This document shows positions 39,601 through 51,600 of a DNA stretch of 64,000 nucleotides, piece by piece. The position numbers and the translations under genes are program-made. The notes beneath the pieces are model-generated. The model saw nothing but the letters and a program-made list of their open reading frames with translations. It was not told where the DNA came from and made no database searches. The stretch is from Scilla litardierei (lineage: Eukaryota > Streptophyta > Magnoliopsida > Asparagales > Asparagaceae). Location of the stretch: the NCBI GenBank assembly GCA_030789695.1, contig CM061139.1:310001-374000 (forward strand). The letters are read 5' to 3'. Positions within the stretch are counted from its first letter, which is position 1. The number at the start of each line of letters is the position of its first letter.

Positions 39601-42600
39601 GTCTCCGTACTGTCCTCCATACCCCCCACGGCCGCCTCCATGCACCATCATGCCCCCCTGCCCCCCTCCGGGGCCTCCGTCGCCTCCCTCGTACAGTTCA
39701 TCAGGCCATTGAGGTCTCTCTAAATCCCCCTCAGGGATGTAGTTCCCCAAACACTCCAGTGGTCGTGGTGGCTGCGCAAAAATGGGCTCTCTAGCCCCTC
39801 CATGCTGCTGAACGGGCGCTGTCCGGCCCTCCAGATGGCCCCCTGGGCCCCAGAATTGGGCCGCAGGAGCCCCAATCGTCATCCCGGAAGCCCCTCTTCC
39901 TCCGTCGGGTCTCGTCGTCGCTCCTGGGGGCTGAACAAACCCCTCCACGCCCCCCAAAAGGCATCAGTGGTCTCGCCGGGCCTCCAAAACGCGCCGCCGG
40001 GTCCCCAGGAGGGGTGGCCCAGGCTGTGGCGCCACCCCGAGGTCTACCGGGGCTGCCGCACCCCCAAATGGGGCCCCCCAACCTCCAGCGCCCCCCGTTG
40101 GGGGCGCCCCGCCTCCCGCACCCCCGATCGGGGGCGCCGGCCTCCAGACACCCCCGCCCGGGGGTGTCGCCGCCGTGGGGGGCGAAAATGCCCGTCGAGC
40201 CTCCCCAGGCCCCGCTGGGCCTGTCGAGCTTTCGGCAGGCCCAGTTGGGCCTGTCGCGCTTCCGACGGGCCCAGTTGGGCCTGCCGTGCTTGCCGCGGTG
40301 GCCTGGTGGGCCCCGCTGCCTTCCCCCGCAAACCCTACAGGGTTTGGCCAGCCGTCGCCTTGGTTTGAAGAGTTGGTAGCCGCCGTTTCGACGACAAACC
40401 CTTCCGGGTTTTTGCCTCGATCTCCTCCGATAGCCGCCGAGATGGTTTGGAGCATCGTCATCATCGTCGGAATCTGCGCAACCTCTCTCGCCGTTTTCGC
40501 CGCCTCGATCCTCATGTGTTTAAGTTCGACTTGGATGTCCTCTTGCGTATGGGCGTGATCCTTGTTGAAGATCTCCATGGCCATCTTCAATGCTTGAATA
40601 TCATCGCCCATGGCTCTCTTCAAGTCCTCCATCTCGCGGTTAATTTCTTCACGAAACCCTTGAAGCCGTTCTTCCATCGCGCCGCCTCTTGTCCCTCCCG
40701 CCATTAGATCTCACCGCTTTGATACCAATTTGATACGTTTCACTTACCGCTTAGATCAAAACAGCGATTTAAGGTGGAAAAATATAAAAAGAGGAAATAT
40801 ATTGAGAATGATTTGCGAAGAACAAAAGATAATTGGATCTCCTTCGAGACGAGATCCTGTCTCCTAGCTTTGAATGTAGGGATCAAAGCCTAAGAACCCT
40901 CACAGATAACTCAAAGTGTTTTCACAAATCAAGCATGAGCCATCCCTAATGACGGCTAGACCTAAATATAAGAAAATGGGATTTACTAATTTGGTCTGGA
41001 AAGACCAAAATACCCCTGAAATGACTAATTTCCGCCCCCACGTCTCCTCCTGCGAAAGTACGTGATCGTGGGCTCCGCACTAGCCGCTCCCCCGCGTGTG
41101 GGCTTGGGGCGTCCGTATCATCATACTACTCAGAAGTTTGACCGAAAGCAATTCAGAAGACGTTGGAAGGCTTATCAGAAGCTGTAAACAAACGTCTTAG
41201 ATAATAGAATGAGTTCTTGCAAATTAAAGATTAAGTATTTAAAAACTCCAGATTGTGTCCGTCCTGTTCTTAGGGAAAAATTAAAATGGGTCAGTGACTA
41301 CCTCAATTGCAATAATCTTCAAGTGTAATACATTCGAATCACACAAATTCGAGTTACAAGAATAATGCTATTTCGGAAAAATATAGCCCACTGGTGAATA
41401 GTCAACTAATTAAACACTTAAGATTCCAACTGAATTAATCCATTTGAAAGTCGGGTAATACTAGCCAAGGAAAAAGACATCCATACTAGATCATGAGTCG
41501 AAGACTGTATCAGCAGATTGAAGTAAACATGGCTTCAGTGAGATTAATACACATATAGTTCAGCTGTAAAATTAACATTCAAATTTCCTTGTCAGGTAAT
41601 TAGGTTCTCCTTATCACTTCCATATGAAGCGTAAGGCATATGTTATGCACGTAGGATTGGTGTGCAGCTCATTAGACTCAACTATAAAAAAGTACCGACT
41701 TTGTTTGCCTTTTAATTCTATGTTTTCTCTTTGTTAAGCAAAACAGATTGAGCAATCTATTGTAAAAATGTAAATCTAACTTTCTATTCACTGGTAGGAT
41801 CCTGGCGGTCCCCGCGCGGGTTGTGGGGGGGGGATCACTGCAGCTCCTACGTTCTCAAGAATCCATAAATCCCGTATCAGTGTATGGACGGCTCTATCTC
41901 GAGCACATGGTTAGGTCCGGACTCAATGGAAAAATGGAGCCCCTAGCAACGCATCAAGAACTACGAGATCGCCCATTTCATTTTGGGGTGACAGAGGGAT
42001 TGTACCATTCGAGCCTTTTTCATGCTTTTCCCGGAGGTCTGGAGAAAGCAATAATTATTAATAGTAATTAATAGGACTTACATAATCATCCCTTCCAAGT
42101 TAAAATACAATGTTTAAGATAGTTTTACAATTAACTGAAGTGAAAAGCTCAGAATCATGGAAGCAATAAGCATATAATTACGATTACAGAGAATTGATAA
42201 TTCCATTGGAAATAATAATGAATAATGGTTAAAATACCATAAAAATAAAATTCTTGAAATGTGAATGGAAGAATTCTCAACGTGCAAAGGAATTTTAAAC
42301 ATGCAGAGATGGATGGCTGTATCAAAAGGGAAAAAGAGACCTGTGAATGATCTAAACTCTTATTAAACGGAGTAAATTGCATGCCCTTATTCAAAAAAAT
42401 AGGTGGCCTCTCCCCAAATAGCACAGGAATCAAGTCTGCAGCAGGTCCTTTCTGCACACCCTTGCTAAGCTGAATTAATGCATCCTTCATCCTGCGATAA
42501 GTAACCTGCATAAAGAGTTCAGGTCTGCAATCTTAATAGATGCAAAGTAATATGCTCAAAGGGATTGTAAACATTGAGTGTGGTCTATATGAACATGTCA

Positions 42601-45600
42601 ATGTTCTTTTAGTTTCCTTTCAAGTATGATTTTTGCCTAGTTAACAGTAACAAATTACGACCACTATAAAGAAATTTATTTATATTATCAATTTTACTAA
42701 TCAGAAGGCTTAATTACATGCTTTAGCTGTATGGACATCATTCAGTGAACAATATTCATTTATGAAAAAAATTCAAGGTTCGCCTGTGCAGCCAGGGTGA
42801 GCTGGACTCTTGAGTTCACTTTGAGTTTGGATTTGAGTTTGAACTTGATTTTTGCTTGATTTACACTCAAGTTTAACTTGCATTTGTTGGATCATGTAGA
42901 TAGCAAACTAAACACTAGAGGGGGTGATTAGTGTTTTGAAAATTTAAGCACAAATTAAATCAAATCCCTCAAGTTTAGCCTAGGCTACTCGTTAGAGTTA
43001 CCTATACAAGAACCTAATTTAACACAACCAACGCTAGCAACAAACTAAGAGCAATTTACACAAATGAAATAATGGACAATTATGCAATCAAGAGAGTAAA
43101 GGATATCACAATGCAAACACCAAAGGTTATCCTGGTTCATCCTCTCCTTATGGCTACTCCAGTCGCCAACAACCTGTCATGATTTCCGCAAACCAACTCG
43201 CTTAATCAAGATAGCAATGCCTCACAAAGAGGGCTTCCAATACAATTGCCTAACTTCACTTGCTAGGTATTTCCAATACAATTACATCGCTTCACTTGCT
43301 AGGGTTTCTCAACACAATACAACTACTCCTTCAAAGAGAATTCTACAATGACCCAAAACAATACAAACTTACCACTTCACCACTACACTTGTGATGATAC
43401 AAACATTTCTTAAGTATGAGATTTCTTCTTCCAATGTCCTATTGCCAATGGATGAAACTCTTATGTGTTCAAGTGACTATGGAATAAAATCTTTTGATCT
43501 CAAGAAAATGAAAGGTTGAAGCTTAAGGAGATCAAACAGATTTGAATCTCGGATTTGAATCTCGGATAATCACATAAAACTTAGTGAGATTCAGAAATCA
43601 CAAAAGCCCAAGTGCTTAAACGCTTTAGAAAATTTAATTCAGAAAATTTAGGGCTTGAGAGCAGAGAGCTTAAAGATGAAAGTTGAAGCTTGAAAATTTC
43701 AAAAATTATGCAATACTTGTGGCAAAAATCTCTATCTAAACCTCTTTAAATACCCTTGAAAACCCGTTGAAAATCTTGGACAAAAACGCCCATCAAACGG
43801 TAAAATAGACAACTCTCCGAAAAACTCGGAACTATGTTTTTACACAGAAATAGTCGGCTCCCATAGTAAACGTAGTTGACTATTTTGACAACGACGGTCG
43901 ACTAATCTAAATACTGCGGTCACTACTCTGGGGTCCAGAGTGAAGAACTCGATCTCCCATTCAAATTAGTCAACTAAAATCGAAAATTAGTCGGCTACTA
44001 TTTTGATATGGGGTTTTTAAACAATAAAGCTTCATGAAATTAATTCTAAATAATTTTAAATCTTTTCTAAAACATTTGTGAAATTTAAAACACTATTTAA
44101 AGTGTGTGTGCAAGCTTCATCTAGTGACCTTAACAATCTAAGATAAGAATCAAAAAAGTGATACATCACTCACTAATCTTGGTGAACTAATCTTGGTGAA
44201 CTTGATGCATCTTTATGAACTTGGGTTCCTTATCTTTGAGAGTTTGAACTTCCCATGAGTCCTTGGCTTGGGCAATTGATCTCTAATATGAGTTCCAAGT
44301 CTATTGACTCTTCATCAACTTTTGGTTTTAATCTTCTTCCAACTTTCAAGCTTGACCATTTGTTGACTTTATTTAACCTGCACTCACAAATCCACTTAAA
44401 ACATGATTAGTAACATTAATTGTTTACTTAATCATTAAAACTCAGGAGTGTTGCAATAACCAACAGCATTTAGACTGGAGTTTGAACTAGAGTTTAATCT
44501 GAATTAGACAGGAATGTAACTGTTAGATCCGGCCCAAAGGGGGCCTTTTTTGGGGTTTTTTGTTATTTTATTAATGTAGGAGTATTGGGGTAATTAGACG
44601 TTTAGCGAGATTATTATAAATAAGAGTGGAGGCCGACCGGCCCTAGGATGCCATTGTTTTTATTATTGAGATAATTTCGAGGGAGAATACTTCGTTCTAG
44701 GGAAGGTGCGGACGTCCCATATTAATCGGCTGGGTGTGTGATTACCCCAAAAATTGTAATCACCTATCTTATTTTATTTCAGTTTTTACTAATAAATTTC
44801 AGAACAGCTTTTGGTTCCTATTATTTTGATATCAGAGCATTTCGATCTTGAGTGGGGAGATGAGATCCATGAAGGAAGAATTGGAGGCCAACATGCAATT
44901 AGCACAACATGCCAGACAATTGAATCAAGAGATGAAGCAACACATTGAGGAGAATTTATCGATACTACGGAACTTTCAAATCGCGGAGGAGGCAATAAAA
45001 ACGGCGGAACTTTCAGATCTGGAGAAGGAGAAGAACGTCAACACTGGAAGAGTTGAAGGCAAATGGCGCTGATCTAAAGAAGACGGATGAGAATGGCGTA
45101 GATCCGAAGCCGACAATGCAAAGTTGCGAACCACGAAGCCCTAAGGCATCAAAACAGCGAGAGAGGAGCGTTCCGGCAGCGAAACGGAGGGGCCCGCCCC
45201 ACCAAAGCATCCTCGAGGGGCCGCCGCCCCTCCAGCAGGGCGCCAGCCCCTCCTAGGGGCCCCAGGTGGCTGCCGCATCTCCTGTAGGGGCACCAGCCCC
45301 TGCCAGGGGCCCCTGCTAGGGCACCCAGCAGGGTTGTCGCCCCTCATGCAGGGGCGCCAGCCCCTGCTGGGCCCCAGGGAGGCTACCCCCGGGAGGCGCC
45401 AGCCCCTCCAGGGCCCCCCAGGGGGGCTGCGCCCCTTCAGGAGTGACGACCGCCCCTCCGAGGCATCGGACAGCGAGGATTCGTCTTTTTTGGCACAAAA
45501 CAGCATGTGACGAAGCCCTTCCAAGCAGCGCAATGACGACGAAGACCCTCCAGAGTACCTGTGGAAGCCCGACGACGCCCTTTGGGCCCCGCCTTGGCCT

Positions 45601-48600
45601 GATGATACTTTTCAGGATCCGTTTTGGCCTGTCAACACTCTTACATGGCCCCAAGGCCATTGGTTTTCAATTGAACGACCTTCCGAGCGTCAGCATTTCA
45701 ATTTTGGTCGTGGAGAACCTTCAGCTCTGATGGATGACTACATGACTTTCTTTAGGACGTCGTTGAAGACGGTGGAGACCAATCTCATCCTTTTGATCCG
45801 GGTGGAGGCATGCAATCTACTTGGACGGGATGACCCACGCACATCATGCACCACCTTGAGGACAAGGTGGATTTTCAGGTGCGGAGTAATGTTAGATCCG
45901 GCCCAAAGGGGGCCTATTTTGGGGTGTTTTTTGTTATTTTATTAATGTAGGTGTATTTGGATAATTAGACATTTAGCGAGATTATTATAAATATGAGGGG
46001 AGGCCGGCCGGCCCTAGGATGCCATTGTTTTTATTATTGAGATATTTTCGAGGGAGAATAGTTCGTTCTAGGGGTGCGGTCCCCTATTAATCGGCGTCTT
46101 GAGAGGGCGATTACCTCTAAAATTGTAATCACCTATCTTATTTTATTTCAGTTTTTACTAATAAATTTCAGATCTGCTTTTGGTTCCTATCCGTAACTTG
46201 ATTTGGACTCAATTTAGATTTAAGTTTGACTCGATATTGATTTGGATTCGAGTTTGACTTGGGTTTGATTGGAGTTTGAATTGGACTCAAGTTCTACCTA
46301 AGTTTGATTTTGACTCGAGATCGACTTGAGTTACTTGAGTTTGATATAGACTCAAGCTCAACATGAGTTAGACTCAAGTTCAATTTGGGCTCAAGTTCGA
46401 TTTGGGTTTGACTCGGGTTTGATTTGGACTCGAGTTTGGCTTGAGTTTGTCTTTGATTTGGAGTCAAGTTTGATTTGAATTTGAACTCGAATTTGATTTG
46501 AGTTCAACTCGAGTTTCATATGGACTCGGATTTGAGTTTAGACTTAGGTTTAATTTGTTTGGAATTGGGCTTTGTATTTGGCCTTGGTTTAGAGACATTT
46601 CAGGTTGGTTAGCTCTCAGACATTTCTTCATTGGATTTGAACTTTGATTTAAAATTTTAGTTTAAGGACTTTAGATCCATCTAGAACGTATGCAATCATC
46701 AATGGTGTCATCTTCTTTTAAATATAATTGGTTTCAGATTAATTTGACATCTGGACTTTAAGTTGTTTAGCTTGAAAGATAGAGCTATCGAATCTATCCG
46801 GACTGATTGATATGAACATCGACATTGAGTTCAAACAGCGGAAGTTGAGTCGGAACCACATGCAAGTCTTTGAATTGTATATGAAGCTTATGGTATGATA
46901 TATTGCTGAAAAGTTCATTGACTCTACTTTTGACACACATAATTTCAGATAATTTGAGTTGAGTTGTTTGGGATGTTTAGTCCAAAAACCAGAGTTACAT
47001 GGGTGGGATGTGCTTTAACGATATGTTCTAGTGGCACGCGAGTCTTTAAGATGGTACTGAAATGGATGGTATGAAATATTCTCAAACAGCTATCAAGTCT
47101 ACTTTCCAATAGTTTTGGTTTCACATTAATTTGGGGTATGATGTCTAAAATATTCAGTATGGAAACTGTCGTGTCTGTCCAGACTGGGTGGGATGTGCAT
47201 CAACGCTAAATTCAAGCAAGTCACGAGTGCCTCTGAATTAAACCAGAGGTATGATATTATCTCAAAAAGCAATTCAAGTATTTTTTTTCCAATACATTTT
47301 GTTTTAGATTAATTTTGAATACGGGTGTTCAAGCTATCCTGTCTGCAATGCAGAGTTGTTGGGTCTGTCTATAGACTGAATGGGCTGCGCATTAAGTTGT
47401 CGGGTCTGTCCAGACTGAATCTGCTGCGCATTAATTTCAAGGTACGCACAAGTCATTGAACTGGTTCTAAACCTAGGGTATGATATGTTATAAGAAAGCT
47501 ATTCGAGTTTACTTTCCAATGCATTTGGTTATAGATTAATTTGGAGTAGGATTTCCAAGGTATTTGTACTAAGAAGCGGGGTGATCAGTTGTCTCATCCA
47601 GTAGAACTGCACATCAAGCAATATTAAAGCTACAATCGGTCTTAGCTCTGTTTTAGATACCCCAGATATGATACACCGTTGAAAAGGCATAATCGTCTAG
47701 TTTCTGAATTATTTGATTTTAGGTAAATTCTGTTAACACCCCTTGTACCATTGTATCTGCATCACTAAACATCTTTAAATTATGAATTTAGCAAAGACTC
47801 TCTCTAAGTTAGTAGGAAACATTAAAGTCTATTAAATCTTATATTTATTCTTTTTTACCTCTACCTGCTTCTTCCTTCTTTTGATACCGTTGCTCGTTCT
47901 CCTCGCTTTCTCTCTCCTTTTCTCTATCTTTCCATCTTTTTAAGAGCAGAGTAAGTTTGAGAGAGGACGGTTGTGAAGAGTGGTCGGAAGAATTAATAAG
48001 AGAGTGATGATATATAGTAATCAGCAAAGAGAAGAATCGAAAGGAAATAATTTGAGATATAGTAGACTTTAAACGTTTTCGCTAACTTGAGATGTGTTTC
48101 TGCCCGTGCAGTCAAGGCACAAGGCGCAAGACAAGGTGCACAGGACCCTTGGAGCATGAGGCGCAAGTCGCAAATAAGGCGCGGGCCTTTTTGAAAAGGC
48201 AAATAGTGAATTAAAAATGAATATATAACCCCGAAAAGGTAATGATACTTTGGAAATAAATTTTGCATAGGAACTAGAATTAATCAGGATTAAAAACTCA
48301 AAATATAACATCACATATCATATATCATAATCAAGTGACCAAGTCGAAAATCAATAATCCATAGTTTGATATCCATAACCGATATCGAAAAGACAAAAAC
48401 AATAATATACTAACTTGTCCATCGTCCACGGTCTATCTAGTAATAAAGACAGATCAATCATATGCATCATGAAAGTCGATCTCATCCTCATGGGTATCAT
48501 CATCATCATCAACTGCGTCTGCATCATCGTCTGTCGGTGCTTCTTCTTCCTCTTTAGAGCTCTCATCCCTAAGATGAAAGGATGATGTGGAGGCTCTCCC

Positions 48601-51600
48601 TAGTGCTCGGGATGGACAATAGGAGAGAGACAATCTAGTGATCTCAGATAAAATTTCATCATCAATTGTTTTCGGGACTTAACCATTTATTAATGGTTTT
48701 ATATGATCCTTCAAACAACATTTATGATCCCACAGGTAGAGAACTTAGATCCTTCATGCAGTAGCCTGGTATATGAACCAACAGGCAGTAAACTTTATAC
48801 GTGTCCAACGGCCTTTAGGGGCCAAACCATCATCTTCAATTATCGGGCATTCTCTAAGCCAACTCCGATACGTGGGGTAAACCCCCAAGGTCTCCGAACT
48901 AACCCATGTGCTACCACCAAGCATTGTTAATCGCCATAATATCACCTAATTATTATTTACAGCCAATACCAACATCAAAAATCCCCAAACATGGCCACAT
49001 CAGGGGGATAAACCCCATTAATCAGTTCAGACTAGGACACAGTGCCTAGTTTTAGCCATGGTCAGCCAATGAAAGATGCTACGAAGCTTAAGGAAGGGTC
49101 ACAGGTTGCGGCATAGGAGAAGGGAAACCAGATAGGCCCAGCAAGTGGAGAAAATACACCAAACCAGCCCGCATGCAAGGTTAAAGGGTTCTACGGGTCA
49201 CGGCCAAGAGGAAAAGTCACTCGGGTAATAATTTCGAAGGCCAATAACCTGCAGCGAGGGTCGCCGCCATGCCCGGAGCTCAGAATCACCATCAACAAGA
49301 GAAATGTAATCCACAAATTTAAAAATCCAAAATTAGCGAATCAAAGTGAGTTAACCAAAAATTGCGCACTGTCAGAAAAATCAGAACGGAAATCCAAACT
49401 CCAGAACAGATCCGAACTCAAAATCGGAAGAAAACCCAAATTTTTCCTTGTAAAATATTTTTTTACATAAAACCAAAACCCCATGTGCTTAATCGAGCTT
49501 AAATAGAGGGCATAGAAGACCTGAGGGAACTGTGGCTTCGCCACGAAGGCGATCGGCTTCGATTCGAGGCGAAACTTGTCGAAAGCCCTAGGGCTTAGGG
49601 TGAGGTGGAGGCACAAGGCTGTAACACGTGTGGCGTGAGGTGGAGAGAGGAGAAGATGGTGGTTTGTGTTCCTTTTTGTCGAAGGAACGAGGAGAGATGA
49701 AGCGAATGTGAGAGTCAGCGCTCGAAATTTCGTCGTCGTCTCCGATCGAGCGAGAGAGGCGGAGAGAACGAGAGTGTGTGGCACACGTGTCGTATGGGTT
49801 AGTGGGGGAAGTGGGCTACGGGTAAAATAAGATGGACTCGGGTTTGGGCCGAGTAAGGAGGAAAAAGAAAGAAAAAATTGAGGGAAAGAGAGAACGAGCC
49901 TTCGCAGCCTTGATTGGCATAAGGCACACCTTAGGTCCAAGGCGCACGCCTTGGGTCGCCTCACAAATGTGTTGAGCCTTGGCCTTGGACGAGGCCCTCT
50001 AGGTGCGCCTCGCGCCTAGGCGCACCTCAGGCACGCGCCTTGATGCTCCTTAACTACACTGGTTTCTGCTAATTTCATAATTTAATAGTCTTTAGTGATA
50101 CACATACAATAATAAGATGGTGTTTGCAGAATTTATCCTTTGGTTTTAGGTTGATTGGATCATTGGAATTTAACTTACTAAGCAAGTGAGACAAAGTTCA
50201 TAGTTTTAAGTTCAATTATATATGTGTTGGATTTAATCATTTATGCATACATTCCAATCACGTGTATAAAGTGGATAAAGTCCGATACGTTGTTTTGACT
50301 TAATACAGGATCAAGGGGTCCTGAAGAAGCTTAGAGTATGGTTTCAACTTAATCCATGCATCAAGGGATCCCAAAGGAACTCATGATACGGGTTCGACTT
50401 AACCTACTTAATTCATGCGTGTAACCCAAGCGTAGGCATGTGAGAAGACTGCAAGCTACTGCTGTGTCTCACAGTCGATGGCATGAAGGGGACATTACTC
50501 TTTGCGGTCATGCACCGAAAGATTCAACCTTTATTAAGGTAATTTATCGAACACCTCGAATGCACAATGTTTGGAACCAAATGAAGTCATATCAATCATC
50601 GGAGGTGGATCCATTGGCCAACTCTCACTACCATTGACCTTCCGATCGCGAGCCAGACTATAGTGAGTGCTCGAAGTGATTTGGCCCATCGTCGTGGCTA
50701 CCACGAACGGCCCAAACAGGATATGTGGATCATGCAAAGATGCCAAAACATGTGTTCATAGCTTGTCGTTGGTGCACAAACCGTACGTGACCATGCAGGA
50801 GGCTCCAACGAAGGTTCAAGCTTGGGCTCAAGACTAACGTTAGTCAACACACGGACCCGAGCATGGGCATGCGAGGAAGCCAACCGACATCGAATTTAGG
50901 CTTAGTTTCATCACATACAATGAGCTCAGGTTAGGCTTGGGCTTGCATGTGAGAGGGGATGCATAATGCATATGTGCGTGCCAAGGAAGGATATAGGCTT
51001 GAGTTTGGCATAACAAGGGCTTCATGCTTGGCATATTGTGGTTAATAACCAATAATGTTCAGCTGACCTCGATCGCTTTTTGGCATGCTCAGGCTTGGGT
51101 ACAGGTCTGTCACCGGTTAGCTTGACAGTATAAAGAAGTATCATGTAAGATTGTAACAGCCAGGCAAAGCCTACAATAAGCAGGCATAGCCAGCTAAATG
51201 AGAGGACTATGTATGATGCTTAGTCGTTGAAGTAGACACGGCTGGTGGCTTTGCAGGCGACGAGAGCATGTCCAAAGGAACGACATGCAAAGATTGATAA
51301 GTAATGATAGGTTTTTTCAATCTCAAAGAAGGCTACAAGCCGTTGTTTCAGACTCACGATCAAGCGGTTGAAGTTTGACGTCACCGGCAAAGGAAACTTA
51401 GCTCAATTGGGGAGAGCGTGGCTTGAACCTTAAGTTTGCTTAAGCACTCCTCCTTCAGTTGCAATTAGCGGGAGAATAGTAATGAGGTTCATCAGTATTT
51501 GGGTCAGTGCTCATGTGCGAGTATAATATCGAGCTTGGTAGAGTAGAAGCAAAAAAGGGAGGTTGCATGCCGTGCTTAAGCCGAAGAGGGAGTTTGGATG

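Larger units (their letters stand above)
35022..41120 (-). mobile_element. Chromovirus (Ty3) LTR retrotransposon, full-length but inactivated
   Basis: 6099 bp with LTRs of 394 and 390 bp, ends TGATGCGG/TGATACGG and CGTATCA, and a 5-bp duplication TCATA (35017-35021 and 41121-41125). Primer site TGGTATCAAAGC at 40717-40728. Gag, zinc knuckle, protease, RT, RNase H, integrase and chromodomain follow in Ty3 order on the minus strand, broken by frameshifts and stops. The short knuckle [16 protein letters not shown] and the chromodomain place it among chromoviruses, perhaps Reina- or Galadriel-like. It lies antisense to nothing: it has the same orientation as the host gene. Confidence 0.95.
44521..46192 (+). 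mobile_element. Non-autonomous LTR retrotransposon N2
   Basis: 1672 bp with two LTRs of exactly 303 bp (44521-44823 and 45890-46192) and a 5-bp duplication GTAAC (44516-44520 and 46193-46197). Primer site TTGATATCAGAGC at 44826-44838. The LTR starts TGTTAGATCC. Its ends read TATTA and TATCC instead of the TATCA expected from the relative at 27705, so the terminal CA is mutated in both copies. The interior carries one gag-like remnant and no pol. Confidence 0.93.

Noticed and set aside
39802..40379. 188- and 121-codon plus-strand frames, Pro/Arg-rich
   Set aside because: Antisense shadows of the GC-rich gag linker of the chromovirus.
45141..45660. 130- and 114-codon minus-strand frames
   Set aside because: Antisense of the GC-rich minisatellite in N2, Gly/Pro-rich by base composition only.
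49341..49964. 207-codon open frame on the minus strand
   Set aside because: Ser/Leu/Pro-rich without any domain, lies in LTR-like DNA inside a hAT element, and its downstream part resembles LTR leader sequence. Probably chance.
51391..51465. tRNA-like TTAGCTCAATTGGGGAGAGC
   Set aside because: Matches box A but no box B or acceptor stem pairing follows, so not called as a tRNA or SINE.
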